From positions 35,642,001 to 35,706,000 of the forward strand of contig CM027380.1 of assembly GCA_015680905.1 (NCBI GenBank): a DNA stretch of 64,000 nt. Reading direction: 5' to 3'. Each line of letters opens with the position of its first letter. Within the stretch, counting starts at the first letter, position 1. The translations under genes and the position numbers were made by a program. The DNA is from Coptis chinensis (Eukaryota > Streptophyta > Magnoliopsida > Ranunculales > Ranunculaceae). Below the pieces are notes generated by a model that was not told the DNA's origin, searched no databases, and saw nothing but the letters and a program-made list of their open reading frames with translations. Positions 50,991 through 60,479 of this stretch are shown piece by piece.

Positions 50991-53030
50991 TCATTGTCTG
51001 ATGGGATCTACCGGGGTCCTTGTACTTAACAATTCCATTATTTTCGGATAAAGTTGGGAACTGTTCAATTAGAAAGGCGTCTTTAGGTATGTTGGTCTTA
51101 CGCCTAGTAGTGCACAACTCCTTAAGAAACTTAGCGTGGTTAGGTAGCTTTTTATAGCTTCGAAAAAGGAAGGTTTATCGTTAGATTTTTGAAAACGTTC
51201 CTAATCTCCTCAAAGTTAGTATCCCCGGTTAGCATGGCTAATTTTTAAGGGAACGGTGGTTTAAACTCTATATTTAGCGTATGGCTCGACTTGATGTGTA
51301 ACCTTGGCTTTCTGTTTCTTAGGTTGTGGTTTAACCGGTACCTCTACGGTGGTAGGTTCTTGAGTTTCTATTTGGTATCTAGTTCGATATCCGGTGTAGA
51401 ATCTTGATGGGGTAACTATAGGCATAGTTACTTTGTTATCAACCACTCTTCCGAGCGGAGTGGTGATGGCATTTAGCTGACCTACGGATGTAGTTTCGTA
51501 CTAGTATTACCGTCTACCTCAAAGAAAGTGTTTTTTGTTCTAGGGTTGGGTATCGGCTTGGCCTGGAAACACACTTTTGGTTGGAGCTTTCTCTTGGGCT
51601 AACTGTTGGTTTAAATTATTAACGGATTGTAGAATGTGTTGGTTAGATTGAGCCATGGTTTGGAAAAGTTGTTGGCTCACTTGTATGAAGGTGTCAAGAC
51701 GATCCGGTTGTGTGGGTGTAATAGTCATGGGTGGTGTGACTGGAACTATCTCGTGTTGATTATTTATGGGCGGATTGTGATAGTTATTATTTACCGGAAC
51801 GATACCTCTATTAGCATTATAATTATTATAACTACATTGACCTTGTGCTTGACTTTGTCGAGGTTGCACTTGGTTGTTATAATTATTATAATTACCCTGA
51901 TCCTGTCCTTGTTGTGGTGGAGCTTGGTTATAACTGTGAGTTGGCCTAACATATTGATTATTGTACCCTGTAGGTGTGACTTGTTGGTTATTTCTCCAAC
52001 CGAAGTTGGGATTTTGTCTCAAGGGGCGTTAGGTTCACTATTAATGGAACAAGAATGTTCATAGGCTATAGGGCCGATGGGGAGTCGGGATGCTCGGGGA
52101 CTCAACAAACTACATGGATTTGAATTTACATTCATTATGGGGATAGGCTTTTGTTGTCTGAAAATGGCCTCTACCTTTTTGTGAGGGATTCAATTAGAGT
52201 TTTAAGTCACGGGATCTGATTTAACCTCAAACATCTTGGTAGCCTTAACTGCTGTTGAAGAAGAACTAGCGGAGCCGGGAGTAATCGTCACTACCCCCAA
52301 TTATTATTATGCTTAGTCGATCTTCAAAAATTTATATGCCTCCGAGGGGCTCCTTTACTTAGGAAACTACCCCCATTCATTATTATGTCTAGGACTTCTT
52401 TATGGTGGTGTAGAAGTCCTTTGAAAAAGGCACGAACTAACGTGTCTTTTGCTGCTAGGTGATAGTGTGGACACTCTATAAGGAGATCGGTGAAACGATT
52501 CCAAGCCTCACGAAAATGATTCATGAGGATTACGTCCGAAAGAAGTGAATCTTGGAAAGCATTTCATCCGTCTTTAGGGGTGGGTAAAAATGTTCCATAA
52601 ACAATTTGAACAAGTTTGGCCCACGAGTCCACAAATTAAAGGCTTGGGCGCTTAACCAAGACGCCTTTATCGAAACTAAGGTGAAAGGGAATACCCTCAA
52701 TTTAATTTGTTCCGCACCAACCGTAGGATGGTGGAATGTTATAAGGACTTGTTCAATCCTACGCGTGTTTTCATGATAAACCATGAAAAAGCGGGTAACA
52801 AATTAAAATATATTTGGGGGATCTTGGAAATCCCCAAATCGGGTCCGCTAGAAACGATGCAAGATTTAGGGCTATCGCTCAAGGCTTTATAAAAGTTAGA
52901 GATAGGAGTCTCTCTTTCTTCAGCCATAATATCAGGTGGTGTGTGTGAAATAGTAGCTAGAGGTGTAGTGGGTGGGAAACTAGATAGACTTGTTTATTGA
53001 CGTAGCCGTGTAATTACGTTAGTTGTTTTT
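50991..53030 (-). pseudogene. B2 gag region with Asn/Gln-rich tract
   Basis: Sense order: MAEERETPISNFYKALSDSP (52739-52927) at the start; gag domain pieces AEQIKLRVFPFTL, FREAWNRFTDLLIECPHYHL and KDTLVRAFFKGLLHHHKEVL; then a 160-residue open stretch (51540-52022) with NPNFGWRNNQQVTP, repeated NNYNNQ and RLDTFIQVSQQLFQTMAQSN. The last part is strongly Asn/Gln-rich. Gag would supply particles, possibly shared with A-type elements. Broken fossil. Confidence 0.8.
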
Positions 53031-53626
53031 CTTCGACCAGACCTTAATCTCATGCAAGACTAAGTCGAACTTAACTAAACATTCAACACTCCAAACAATT
53101 CTGAGATACTAGTAGAAACCTCTAACTGGAGATCACGAGGTGTGGAAGAAAGGAATACCTGATTATTCGTCCTTGCTTCACTTATGAATAAGCGTCTTGT
53201 TCTGGCGTGTTCATGTATATAACCAGTTAAAACACTGAAAAACTTGAAAAATCGAAATTCGAAACAAACCTGTGGAAATCGGGCAAATTTCAGCTTAGGG
53301 CGCGGGTGCGCTCGCTTTGGGCACGGTCACGCTCCGTGTTCCAGTAACTTAGCGCGGGTTGCGCTCGGTATGGGCGCAGGTCGCGCTCCGTGTTCCAGTA
53401 ACTTAGTGCGGGTCGCACTCCGTGTTCCAATAACTTAGCGGGTCGGGTCTCGCTCTGTATAGGCGCGGTCGCGCTCCGTGTAATTTTTCGCGGAACTTTT
53501 CAATGCTAAAATGAACAACCACAGTATGAATCAAACAAGGGTGGGTGGGTGAAATGGGACTTAAAAATGACTAATTATACTATGAAAACAATGCTAAAGT
53601 GAAACTAAGATGGCAGCGGCGCCATT
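53031..53626 (-). promoter_or_regulatory. B2 5' leader and tRNA-Asp-like primer-binding site
   Basis: The primer-binding site, TGGCGCCGCTGCC in sense (53612-53624), lies two bases from the LTR tip and matches the tRNA-Asp 3' complement at all but one of 13 positions as I recall that tRNA. The leader has several GGTCGCGCTCCGTGTTCCAGT-like repeats of about 45-50 bp at 53300-53490. No gene. Confidence 0.75.
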
Positions 53627-55108
53627 TGATAAAACATAAAATGAATAGTTTACCTACGAAATGAACGATGAACTCAAAACGTAAGTAAACTAAAACTATC
53701 TTATGAGCCTATATTTTATCAAAGATTTCTACCCTCAATTCTATCGAAATAGAGTGGAGTAACAAATTTGTTCCACTCCTAGTTTTCTAGCATGGAATGA
53801 TTTCATAGTTAACTAATCGGTCTTAAGTCTAATGAGAGCTTTACGAAGGGTGTTATACTACGATACAATATGAAATTGATTATGTTGAATTTAAACTACG
53901 AATGCTATGGAAATATGATTGTTTTTGAATCTAGATAAAGGATTAGAGGGGAATTGAATCCACCTCAAATCCAACTTAATAACCTAGCATATATTCTTGT
54001 ATCTCGATTCTTATGTTCTTACGGCAAGAATTTCGAGTTCTAATCCCTAGTGTTCATGGCATTTCTACCAAATACTAACTAGCATGTGAGGTCGTCCACC
54101 CATTCTCATGGCAAATCACGACCTTCTAGAGTGGAATAGATTTTACAATGTTTCTACACTATACCACTAAGTTTTCATCAAAGCTTCATCAACCCCTCTA
54201 ATGGAGGTTTTAGCCTTGAGTCATCAAACCATCATTTCCCATTGAATTATAACTACTCATCATATTAAAATTCTAACTTAACTAAATTAATTAACAATGT
54301 TTCAATCTACTTAAACTACGAAATGATAATCAACAAGAATTAAAACTAGATCTAATAGATTGAAATAACAAAAATCGAAATGACAAGAATAATAACTATT
54401 TTATTTATCTAATGAATGATATTCAATGATTCAAGAAATTAATCTAAAACAAGAAATGAAATTCTAAAACTAAGTTCTAAACTCAATAATGGAGGCTAAC
54501 TAATCTAATTCTAATCTAGGTCTAACTATCTACCATTAACAAAGAGCTAAGCTTTTGTTTTTATACTTTCAGATCCAAAAATCGTGCATGGGCTTGGAGC
54601 CATGTTTTGGGCCAGAGAATCAGGCCCAAAACCCAATTTCTTTAGTCCAAAATGGGCTCTTCAGCTGTAGTTGGCTTCGACAGATGTTTCGTCCACTTCT
54701 GCTCCTCTGATTGGGTCAAGGCTTGGACCATTGGAAAGCTCTTTCCGAGACGGTCGTTTTGACATAAGGTAGGCCCAATTCCGAGGTCTGAGTCCAAGGA
54801 TATGGTTTTTGGAAGTTCTGCTAACTTTTTGTGCTGTTTCTGCCCGCGTTGACTTTGACTTTTCAGCTTTGACCGGGCTTTAGAAAGGCTTTGTCCTCTT
54901 GAATCTTGGCCTTTAATCACAGAACTCCTTAGCAACCAACCATTGCTCCTTTATCTAGCTAAAGTGGCACATTTCTACACATAATGGACTTTGAAGCCTG
55001 AAATGCATAAAAACACGTAATCAGTATTAACTCTTACTTATTATTCTCATAATTGGTCTAAAAGTATGATTATTAAGGGGTTAAAACTACAGTTTTGGGC
55101 TCTTATCA
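53627..55108 (-). repeat. B2 right LTR (5' LTR in sense)
   Basis: 1482 bp with both tips intact. It includes the extra B-type block near 54815-54935. Confidence 0.93.
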
Positions 55109-55113
55109 GTTTC
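55109..55113. repeat. Right target site duplication of B2 (GTTTC)
   Basis: Five bases after the LTR tip, identical to 45644-45648. They confirm that B2 and its outer boundaries arose by a single integration event. Confidence 0.9.
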
Positions 55114-55123
55114 TCAAGAAAGC

Positions 55124-55142
55124 GTTCCCACAGACGGTGCCA
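55124..55142 (-). promoter_or_regulatory. Tat primer-binding site
   Basis: In sense TGGCACCGTCTGTGGGAAC, one base different from the TGGCGCCGTCTGTGGG form common in Tat-type elements. It lies three bases inside the LTR tip and about 10 bp from the B2 insertion. Confidence 0.8.
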
Positions 55143-55145
55143 ATA

Positions 55146-55699
55146 TGAAGGTGTGATTTAGTGTCACCTAACAAAGATAACTAAGGGGAGAATGGGTTTG
55201 GAAATGGGAAAGACCGAGTTCGTTGTTGAGCGAACTGCCTACGTATCTATCTCTTACTTCTAGGGGTATTTATAGCTGATGAACGTGGAGATCTATCCAA
55301 CACGTGTACTGACAACCACACATGTATGGTTGAGATTGAGAAGGAGTGTTGGAATGGTGTGGGTAGGAATTCTATAATGATGGGGAGGGGTTATAGTGGT
55401 TTGTAATTTGTGGTAATGGAATGTGTAAGTACGGCTTTGGCAATGATTGCTTCTAAAAGATATGCTGTGTCACGAGATAGAACACTCTGCGTGAGGATGT
55501 GCGAGTTGATCTGTTCTGGAGCGATCTCGTAGCTCGGGTGTGTGAGCTAATGATGTAGGTCGTTCTGAGGGCAGTTTGGGGAACGAAGTCAGAGGTCGGT
55601 ATGGTATTTCCGCTATGCTGGACAAGCGCTTGATATTCCTAAATGAGAATATCACTCCCTCACAGCATCGTTTCCGGCCAACCAACATACATCCCTTCA
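55146..55699 (-). repeat. Tat element 5' LTR
   Basis: Delimited by 6-bp inverted tips TGAAGG...CCTTCA. The inner end sits beside the primer-binding site. A minus-strand TATA box and a TACGTAGGCA stretch follow each other as expected for U3/R. The outer flank is ATGAC, half of a possible target site duplication. No partner LTR is in the window. Confidence 0.8.
55267..55274 (-). promoter_or_regulatory. TATA box of the Tat LTR
   Basis: Minus-strand TATAAATA about 120 bp from the inner LTR end, oriented toward the Tat gag. Confidence 0.55.
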
Positions 55700-57690
55700 A
55701 TGACCATGGCTAACCATGTAGGCTGATATACTCAGACCATTGATAACCATTATACCATCTTTGGGTAGACATGATCTACTTGCTATTGCCTATTTGTGTT
55801 CCAATCTTAATGATCACCGTACCGAATTCGAGATGATTCGTCACTGGATTCACTGTAACCCAACTATAAATAATTACGAATTCCAGTAAAGCCCTCTATA
55901 TTAAATCACCGAAAACCATCATTAACAAGTGCCAAGAATGGCACCATCCATTACCAAAATACTGGAATTCGAAGCAACAAGTCTTAAATTAGTAAAGCTA
56001 AGCATCAAATTAACAACTTACGAATATCGACAGTAACAAAAAGATTCATTACAATGATGCAGAACGATAATAATTTTATTACATAAAGACATGATCCAAA
56101 CTTTGCACTTTAGTAGTTTAGTACCTCAACTAATAACTAATAGAAGGTGATGATAACGTAACAGTAAAATATGGAACTTGTCACATAAGAGAAATTACGT
56201 TTTTAATCGAATACAATAATTAATTAGCGAAAAGGTTCAAACTTCATATGAGAGAAACATATGATTCACAACAAGACAATTGATACCACATGTAAACAAA
56301 TTCTTAAACTTAAACCAAGGATCTTAAATCGCATTAACTCACTAACATCATAATAATCATAAATCAATGATTAAACGTAAACAAACATACCTTAATCCAT
56401 AACTTTAGATGAATGAAACGTATAGAACGGCGAAGGAGAACTTGTTTATTACCCTAAGCCTTTTCTCTAACCCTAATGTGTTTCCTTGACTTAACACACA
56501 ACTATGAGGCATGTGTATATATAGAGAAAAGGGGGGAGAGGACAGTTTCCTTAATTGGACAATGATTCTAATTTCCCTTAAAAATTAGACTATAATTGGA
56601 AACAACTTCTAATTTCCAAAATATATATTCATATCGATTTGGACACTTCATCATATAAGCCCATATTTTGTAAACCATCAATTATACATGATATGTGTCC
56701 ATCATGTGGGACATCTTTAGGGATTCAATAAAATCCAATATCGGTAACATAAGTTTCCCACTGGAATAGTCTGTTTAATAATGTGCAATTTTATGATTTG
56801 AGATAGTTTTGTGCTACACTTTTATCGGCGTGTAAAATTTCTTCTCTCTATACTACTTATATATGTATGAAGGACATTTATGGCATCCTTTATTAACACT
56901 AATTTGAAGTCCTCCGATTACCTAATTTCTCCATTGCTAATGGATTGATCGCATGTTGTTTTTCTTTCGGTTCTACATCTCACTAGACTAGCTAAGTGGA
57001 GCTTTCTTGCTTTTTGACTCTTTCGTGTATTTCTTTGAAGAAGAAGAAGAAATAAGGTTAGACTTTACAACAACTTCAGTCATTTATTTTTTGATTGCCT
57101 AGTGCTTATTATTTAATTTTCTATGAAAATATGTGATGAAATGAGTGTGGAACGTTTATGAAGGTGTTTAGATGCGTAGCTCAGATTGATGTTGATTTGT
57201 TTTTTATGGTTTTTTTATGTGCAAAAGGAAGAGTATGATAGTAGAGAATTTTGTGTGACTGTTCCAGCTCAATTTTCTTGATACAAGTTTCATCGAGAAT
57301 TTCCTGTTTGTAGGTAAATTTTCTATTTACCACTTTACAATGTTATAATGGTTTTGTTTTTTGGGATTGTTCATTATGTTCTTTTTTAAAAAAATTTGTA
57401 GAAGACATTGTAGAATATCACTTATTTAAGCTTTTCCTTTCTACAAAATCACTATGTGGTTGTATTGATTTAATTGGTTTTTTCGTGAAGTCTTTAGTGG
57501 TGATTTCTCTCTAGGCTGCTTTACCAACAAAATATGCCCATTAATAATCATATCTTTTGTGCCCCCTCATGGGTTTTCGTATAACATAGGTTACATCCTT
57601 TTGAATGATCTTGTACTCCAATATTTTGCCGCTTTTAGGTAAAAAAAAGTATGGGGAGCTACTCTTATCTTCTACATCCTCATACCTCCT
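55700..57690. other. AT-rich intergenic DNA without recognised gene
   Basis: No convincing coding stretch on either strand. A promoter-like arrangement lies on the minus strand near 56520. A short GAA run is at 57041-57053. The right part (56800-57480) looks like plant untranslated or intron sequence but matches nothing I recognise. It separates the retroelement nest from the LINE. Confidence 0.5.
56516..56524 (-). promoter_or_regulatory. Possible minus-strand promoter TATA box
   Basis: CTATATATA on the minus strand, followed in sense by a T/C-rich stretch containing TTAGGGTTAG (telo-box-like) and, about 115 bp on, ATTAAG/GTATGT, which could be a splice donor. This could be a host promoter with a first exon or the remnant of an unrecognised solo LTR. 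No downstream coding exon is found. Confidence 0.25.
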
Positions 57691-57900
57691 TCCTTTCCGG
57701 GTAAAATCCTCTATTGCTAATAGTGCGAGTTCTGAAAAGGTTGGATGGTGATCTTTCTCCAATCCTTAGGGTAAAATCCTCCATTGATAAACAGTGTGAG
57801 TTTTGAAGTTTGGAGATTATCTCAATCCTCACGGTCCATTCCTCTTCGGATAAAATCTTACACTGCTATTTAGTGTGAGGTCTAAAAAGGAAACTCAAAC
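57691..57900 (+). repeat. LINE 5' UTR with three degenerate subrepeats
   Basis: Three imperfect units of about 70-80 bp, each with G(G)GTAAAATCCT-like sequence followed by an ATTGCT...AGTGTGAG stretch (from about 57698, 57769 and 57848). They end just before the ORF1 start codon. Such 5' repeats can act as promoter units in LINEs, but no promoter motif is identified. Confidence 0.6.
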
Positions 57901-59437
57901 ATGGATCTCTATGAGTTTGAGAATCGAAGCAAAGCTTCTGAAAAGATAACAGTGGGAAGCACTGAAGCAATTGCGCTAACGGTAGCACAACCACAACGGA
58001 AAAACATCTCCTTTGCAGATAAGGTGCGTGGAGACCAGCCCCACCATATCGATGTTGAGGATCTTCCAGTACCAACAATCAAAGGGAACATGCCGTCAAT
58101 CAAGATCCCAAAGAAAGAAGTAGAAAGAGGTCGACTTTATTGTAAGTACTATCTTGTGGGAAAACTGGACTTCAACAAAATTAAGCTAGAGGAGGTACGC
58201 TCCATAGCAGCAACCATGTGGAGGCCTCAAGGGGATTAAAAGAATATACCACTAGGTAAGGGTTTTTTCATGATTCGACTGACGTGTGAAATAGACTGGA
58301 GGAAAATTTGGGGAAGTGGCCCTTGGAGGTTTGGAGATCAAACTTTGAGACTTTCTAAATGGTCACCTGATTTTGATCCTGCAGTCCACATAAAGACAAA
58401 AGCTTTAGTTTGGATCAAATTCCCAAAGCTTAGGCAACAGTACTGGGATTATGAAATCCTTATGTCAATGGAGAAAACTATTGGCTACCCAATAGGAGTT
58501 GATAAGCACACTCTTGAAAGAGACTTCGACAACTATGTGAGTGTGCTCGTGGATGTGGATCTCTCCAAGCCAATCCTGAACCAGATATGGGTGGAGGAAG
58601 AAGATGACATATCTTTTATGCAAGAAATTGAGGTGGTGAAGATGCCAAAGTACTGTGGCCATTGTAAGACTGTGGGACATTTGGTAGTAGAATGTAAGTT
58701 GGTATGCAAGAACATCAGAATAGAAGAAGTAGAGAAGGAAGTGGCCCAACCTGAGCCAAACTCGGAAGTAACCAGAGGAAAAAAGAAGAGAAACAGATCC
58801 AAAAATAAGAATAAGAAAAATGCGGGAACGAGCGGCACCAAGGACTTAAATGGAGAGTTCATCTCGACACAGGAACTAATAGAGAGGCCCTCCAATCCAA
58901 CTATTCCAGAAGTTGTTGATCCGGAGAAATCACTGGAGCAGGAATCAAGAATGGCCACTGCACTAAACAATACTTATGGGAATATTCGAGGTCCTGTTAA
59001 TGACAATAGTCTAGCAGTGGAAAATGACGTGGCTCAAGCTGGGAACTCTAATGTTCTGTCAGGATCCAGAGATGAATCATGCTCAGAACAGAGAGGAAGG
59101 CACTTTGCAAAAAGAGATTTTTGATGCTCAGGATGTTATAGAGTCATCTTTGGCCTTGGTTATTAGAAACCCGGAAGAAAGCATTGTTGCAGGGTATGAG
59201 CTCACAAGTAGAAGAGCTAAAGTAGAAACAACAAAACTAGACTCGAGTATTATTCCCACCTCGAATCGCTTCCGTGCCTTGGAAGAAGCTGATAAGCTAC
59301 TGAATGGGAACTAGGTTGACCAAGGGGAAGAGGAAGAGTGGCAAGTTAAAACTAAGAAAGGATATAAGCCTCAGTGGCAGGTTCAGGCATTGCCTACACC
59401 TAATACAAGGGCTAAGGCAAACTCTTCTCATGAATAA
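57901..59437 (+). pseudogene. LINE ORF1: DUF4283-like domain and CCHC zinc knuckle
   Basis: Nucleic-acid-binding ORF1 protein of a plant L1-type LINE. From the ATG at 57901 the frame runs through ISFADKVRGDQP and reaches an in-frame TAA at 58237. The same frame continues with IPLGKGFF, GPWRFGDQTLRLSKWSPDFD, ALVWIKFPKL and IGYPIGVDKHTLERDFD, a DUF4283-like RNA-binding domain, to the knuckle CGHCKTVGHLVVEC (C-x2-C-x4-H-x4-C, 58654-58695). A Lys-rich tract follows. Between about 59030 and 59124 the coding signal moves to another frame, which carries SNRFRALEEADKLL, has a TAG at 59312 and finishes at TAA 59435. The ORF2 start codon follows directly. Non-functional as it stands. Confidence 0.85.
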
Positions 59438-59871
59438 ATGAATACAATATTTTGGAACGTGAGGGAATGAAAAGACAGGAACCTTGGCTCCTTACTGAGG
59501 AACTTGTCTTAGAACATAATCATTTTTTCCTATGTATTGTTGAACCTCTTATTAAACCACCTATTGTCCTACCTCCATTGTTCAGTAGGCTTGGTTTAAG
59601 TTCTAATTTCCTACACAATGACACCCCTCCCAGTGTAGGAAACTTATCGCTTTTCTGGAGAGATGAATTAACAGTTGCTATTGTAGATGTATCACACCAG
59701 CATATTACAGTAAATGTAGGAAATTTTCTGATTTCCTTTGTTCATGCCAGTAGCTCATACGGCACTCGGTAGTTTGGGAAATAATGTGGATGCTTGGGTT
59801 GTTGTCGGGGACTTCAACATAGTAAGCTTTGTAACAGTTTGAAGAGGTGGTCGATCTCCATGTACCACTGC
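59438..59871 (+). pseudogene. LINE ORF2 start: apurinic-type endonuclease fragment
   Basis: ORF2 would encode endonuclease, RT and a knuckle; only the endonuclease N-terminal part is present. It starts MNTIFWNVR (catalytic Asn). One extra base after VR shifts the frame to MKRQEPWLLTEEL and CIVEPLIKPP (the family Glu), then SLFWRDELTVAIVD and HITVNVGNFLISFVHA. A further shift leads to ALGSLGNNVDAW, VVVGDFNIV (metal/catalytic Asp-Asn) and, after an in-frame TGA, RGGRSPCTTA. The LTR element begins right there. The order and spacing match plant LINE endonucleases. Confidence 0.82.
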
Positions 59872-60014
59872 TGTTATGGCCTTATTTAGGCCTATGAGGC
59901 CCATAGGTCCGAAGGAAGAGGCCCATAGGTCAGCAGTATAAAAAGAAGATGATGAGTGAATAGAGGGGGAAGAGAGAGGGATTTTTTAGGTCAGGGATAT
60001 TTTAGGTCGTAACA
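59872..60014 (+). repeat. Short-LTR element, 5' LTR (143 bp)
   Basis: Starts TGTTATGGCC and ends GGTCGTAACA, giving 5-bp inverted tips. It includes two copies of AGGCCCATAGGTC and a TATA box. The primer-binding site follows after one base. Confidence 0.9.
59937..59945 (+). promoter_or_regulatory. TATA box in the short LTR
   Basis: TATAAAAAG in the middle of the LTR and repeated in the 3' copy. It probably starts the element transcript and hence expression of the captured sequence. Confidence 0.6.
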
Positions 60015-60015
60015 A

Positions 60016-60033
60016 TGGCGCCGTCTGTGGGGA
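60016..60033 (+). promoter_or_regulatory. Primer-binding site of the short-LTR element
   Basis: TGGCGCCGTCTGTGGGGA, the Tat-type primer-binding site, nearly the same as that of the Tat element at 55124-55142 (opposite strand). This links the element to Tat-type machinery. Confidence 0.85.
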
Positions 60034-60479
60034 GGTGAATAAAAAGTTATTATTCTCTACTGCATCGTTTGGTTCTCTAATGCATCTCTTTTCATGTTAA
60101 AAATCTTCTTATAGTTGTCTTCTTTTACATTTTTCACACTATCCTCTGTGTTACCCATCGTTTGAAATTAATATTTGAGCTAGTTTCAGTGATGGGGTTG
60201 TTGGAAAATGTTGTCTGATTGTTCTTGGAGTTAGTTACAACTTATCTTCTCAAAAAGGTGAGATTTTTATTTTTTATCTATTCTTTATAATAAGATTTCA
60301 GCTCATTTGCTTTTCTTGCTGCCTATCCTTTTGGTGCCACTTCTTTATGGAAAGTTACTTTCCTAGTCACACTATTATTCCTCTCTTTCTCACTCCAAAT
60401 AAGAATAAAATAAAAGCCTCTTTTAGTTTTTCTTCTTGGTGTTCGTTACACTTGAGGTTAAATATACAGACTATTGAGT
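60034..60479 (+). other. Captured GH17 gene upstream part: possible signal-peptide exon and intron
   Basis: T-rich, intron-like DNA. At 60192-60257 an ATG begins MGLLENVV. A neighbouring frame reads LIVLGVSYNLSSQK, which looks like the end of a secretory signal peptide, and stops at CAAAAAG/GTGAGA, a plausible splice donor. Together they resemble exon 1 of a secreted beta-1,3-glucanase-like gene, with frame damage. The remainder to 60479 would be intron 1. This reading is inferred from the recognised next exon, not proved. Confidence 0.4.

Larger units (their letters stand above)
45649..55108 (-). mobile_element. Short Athila derivative B2, gag-protease only, structurally whole
   Basis: Both LTRs, both tips, target site duplication, polypurine tract, primer-binding site, gag and protease are present. 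RT, RNase H and integrase are absent, and about 0.5 kb of unrelated sequence sits in their place. The layout resembles non-autonomous terminal-repeat elements that retain gag. Protein readings are broken in several places, but the element keeps its whole outline. The LTRs differ by a few percent by eye. Confidence 0.88.
57691..59871 (+). mobile_element. Plant L1-type LINE, 5' part, interrupted by an LTR element
   Basis: Non-LTR retrotransposon on the plus strand with 5' UTR subrepeats, ORF1 and the beginning of ORF2. It ends abruptly at 59871, where a short-LTR element begins within the endonuclease coding region; the remainder should continue beyond that element, outside the window. The reading frame has an in-frame stop and shifts, so the LINE is inactive. 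Base composition and copy quality look cleaner than in the Athila nest. Its 5' end is not precisely defined; no target site duplication was found. Confidence 0.85.

Noticed and set aside
53612-53624. tRNA gene fragment
   Set aside because: The short match to a tRNA end sits two bases from an LTR tip and is a primer-binding site, with no cloverleaf around it.
58533-58970. Minus-strand ORF opposite LINE ORF1
   Set aside because: Antisense shadow of a region whose plus strand has the DUF4283-like domain and CCHC knuckle.
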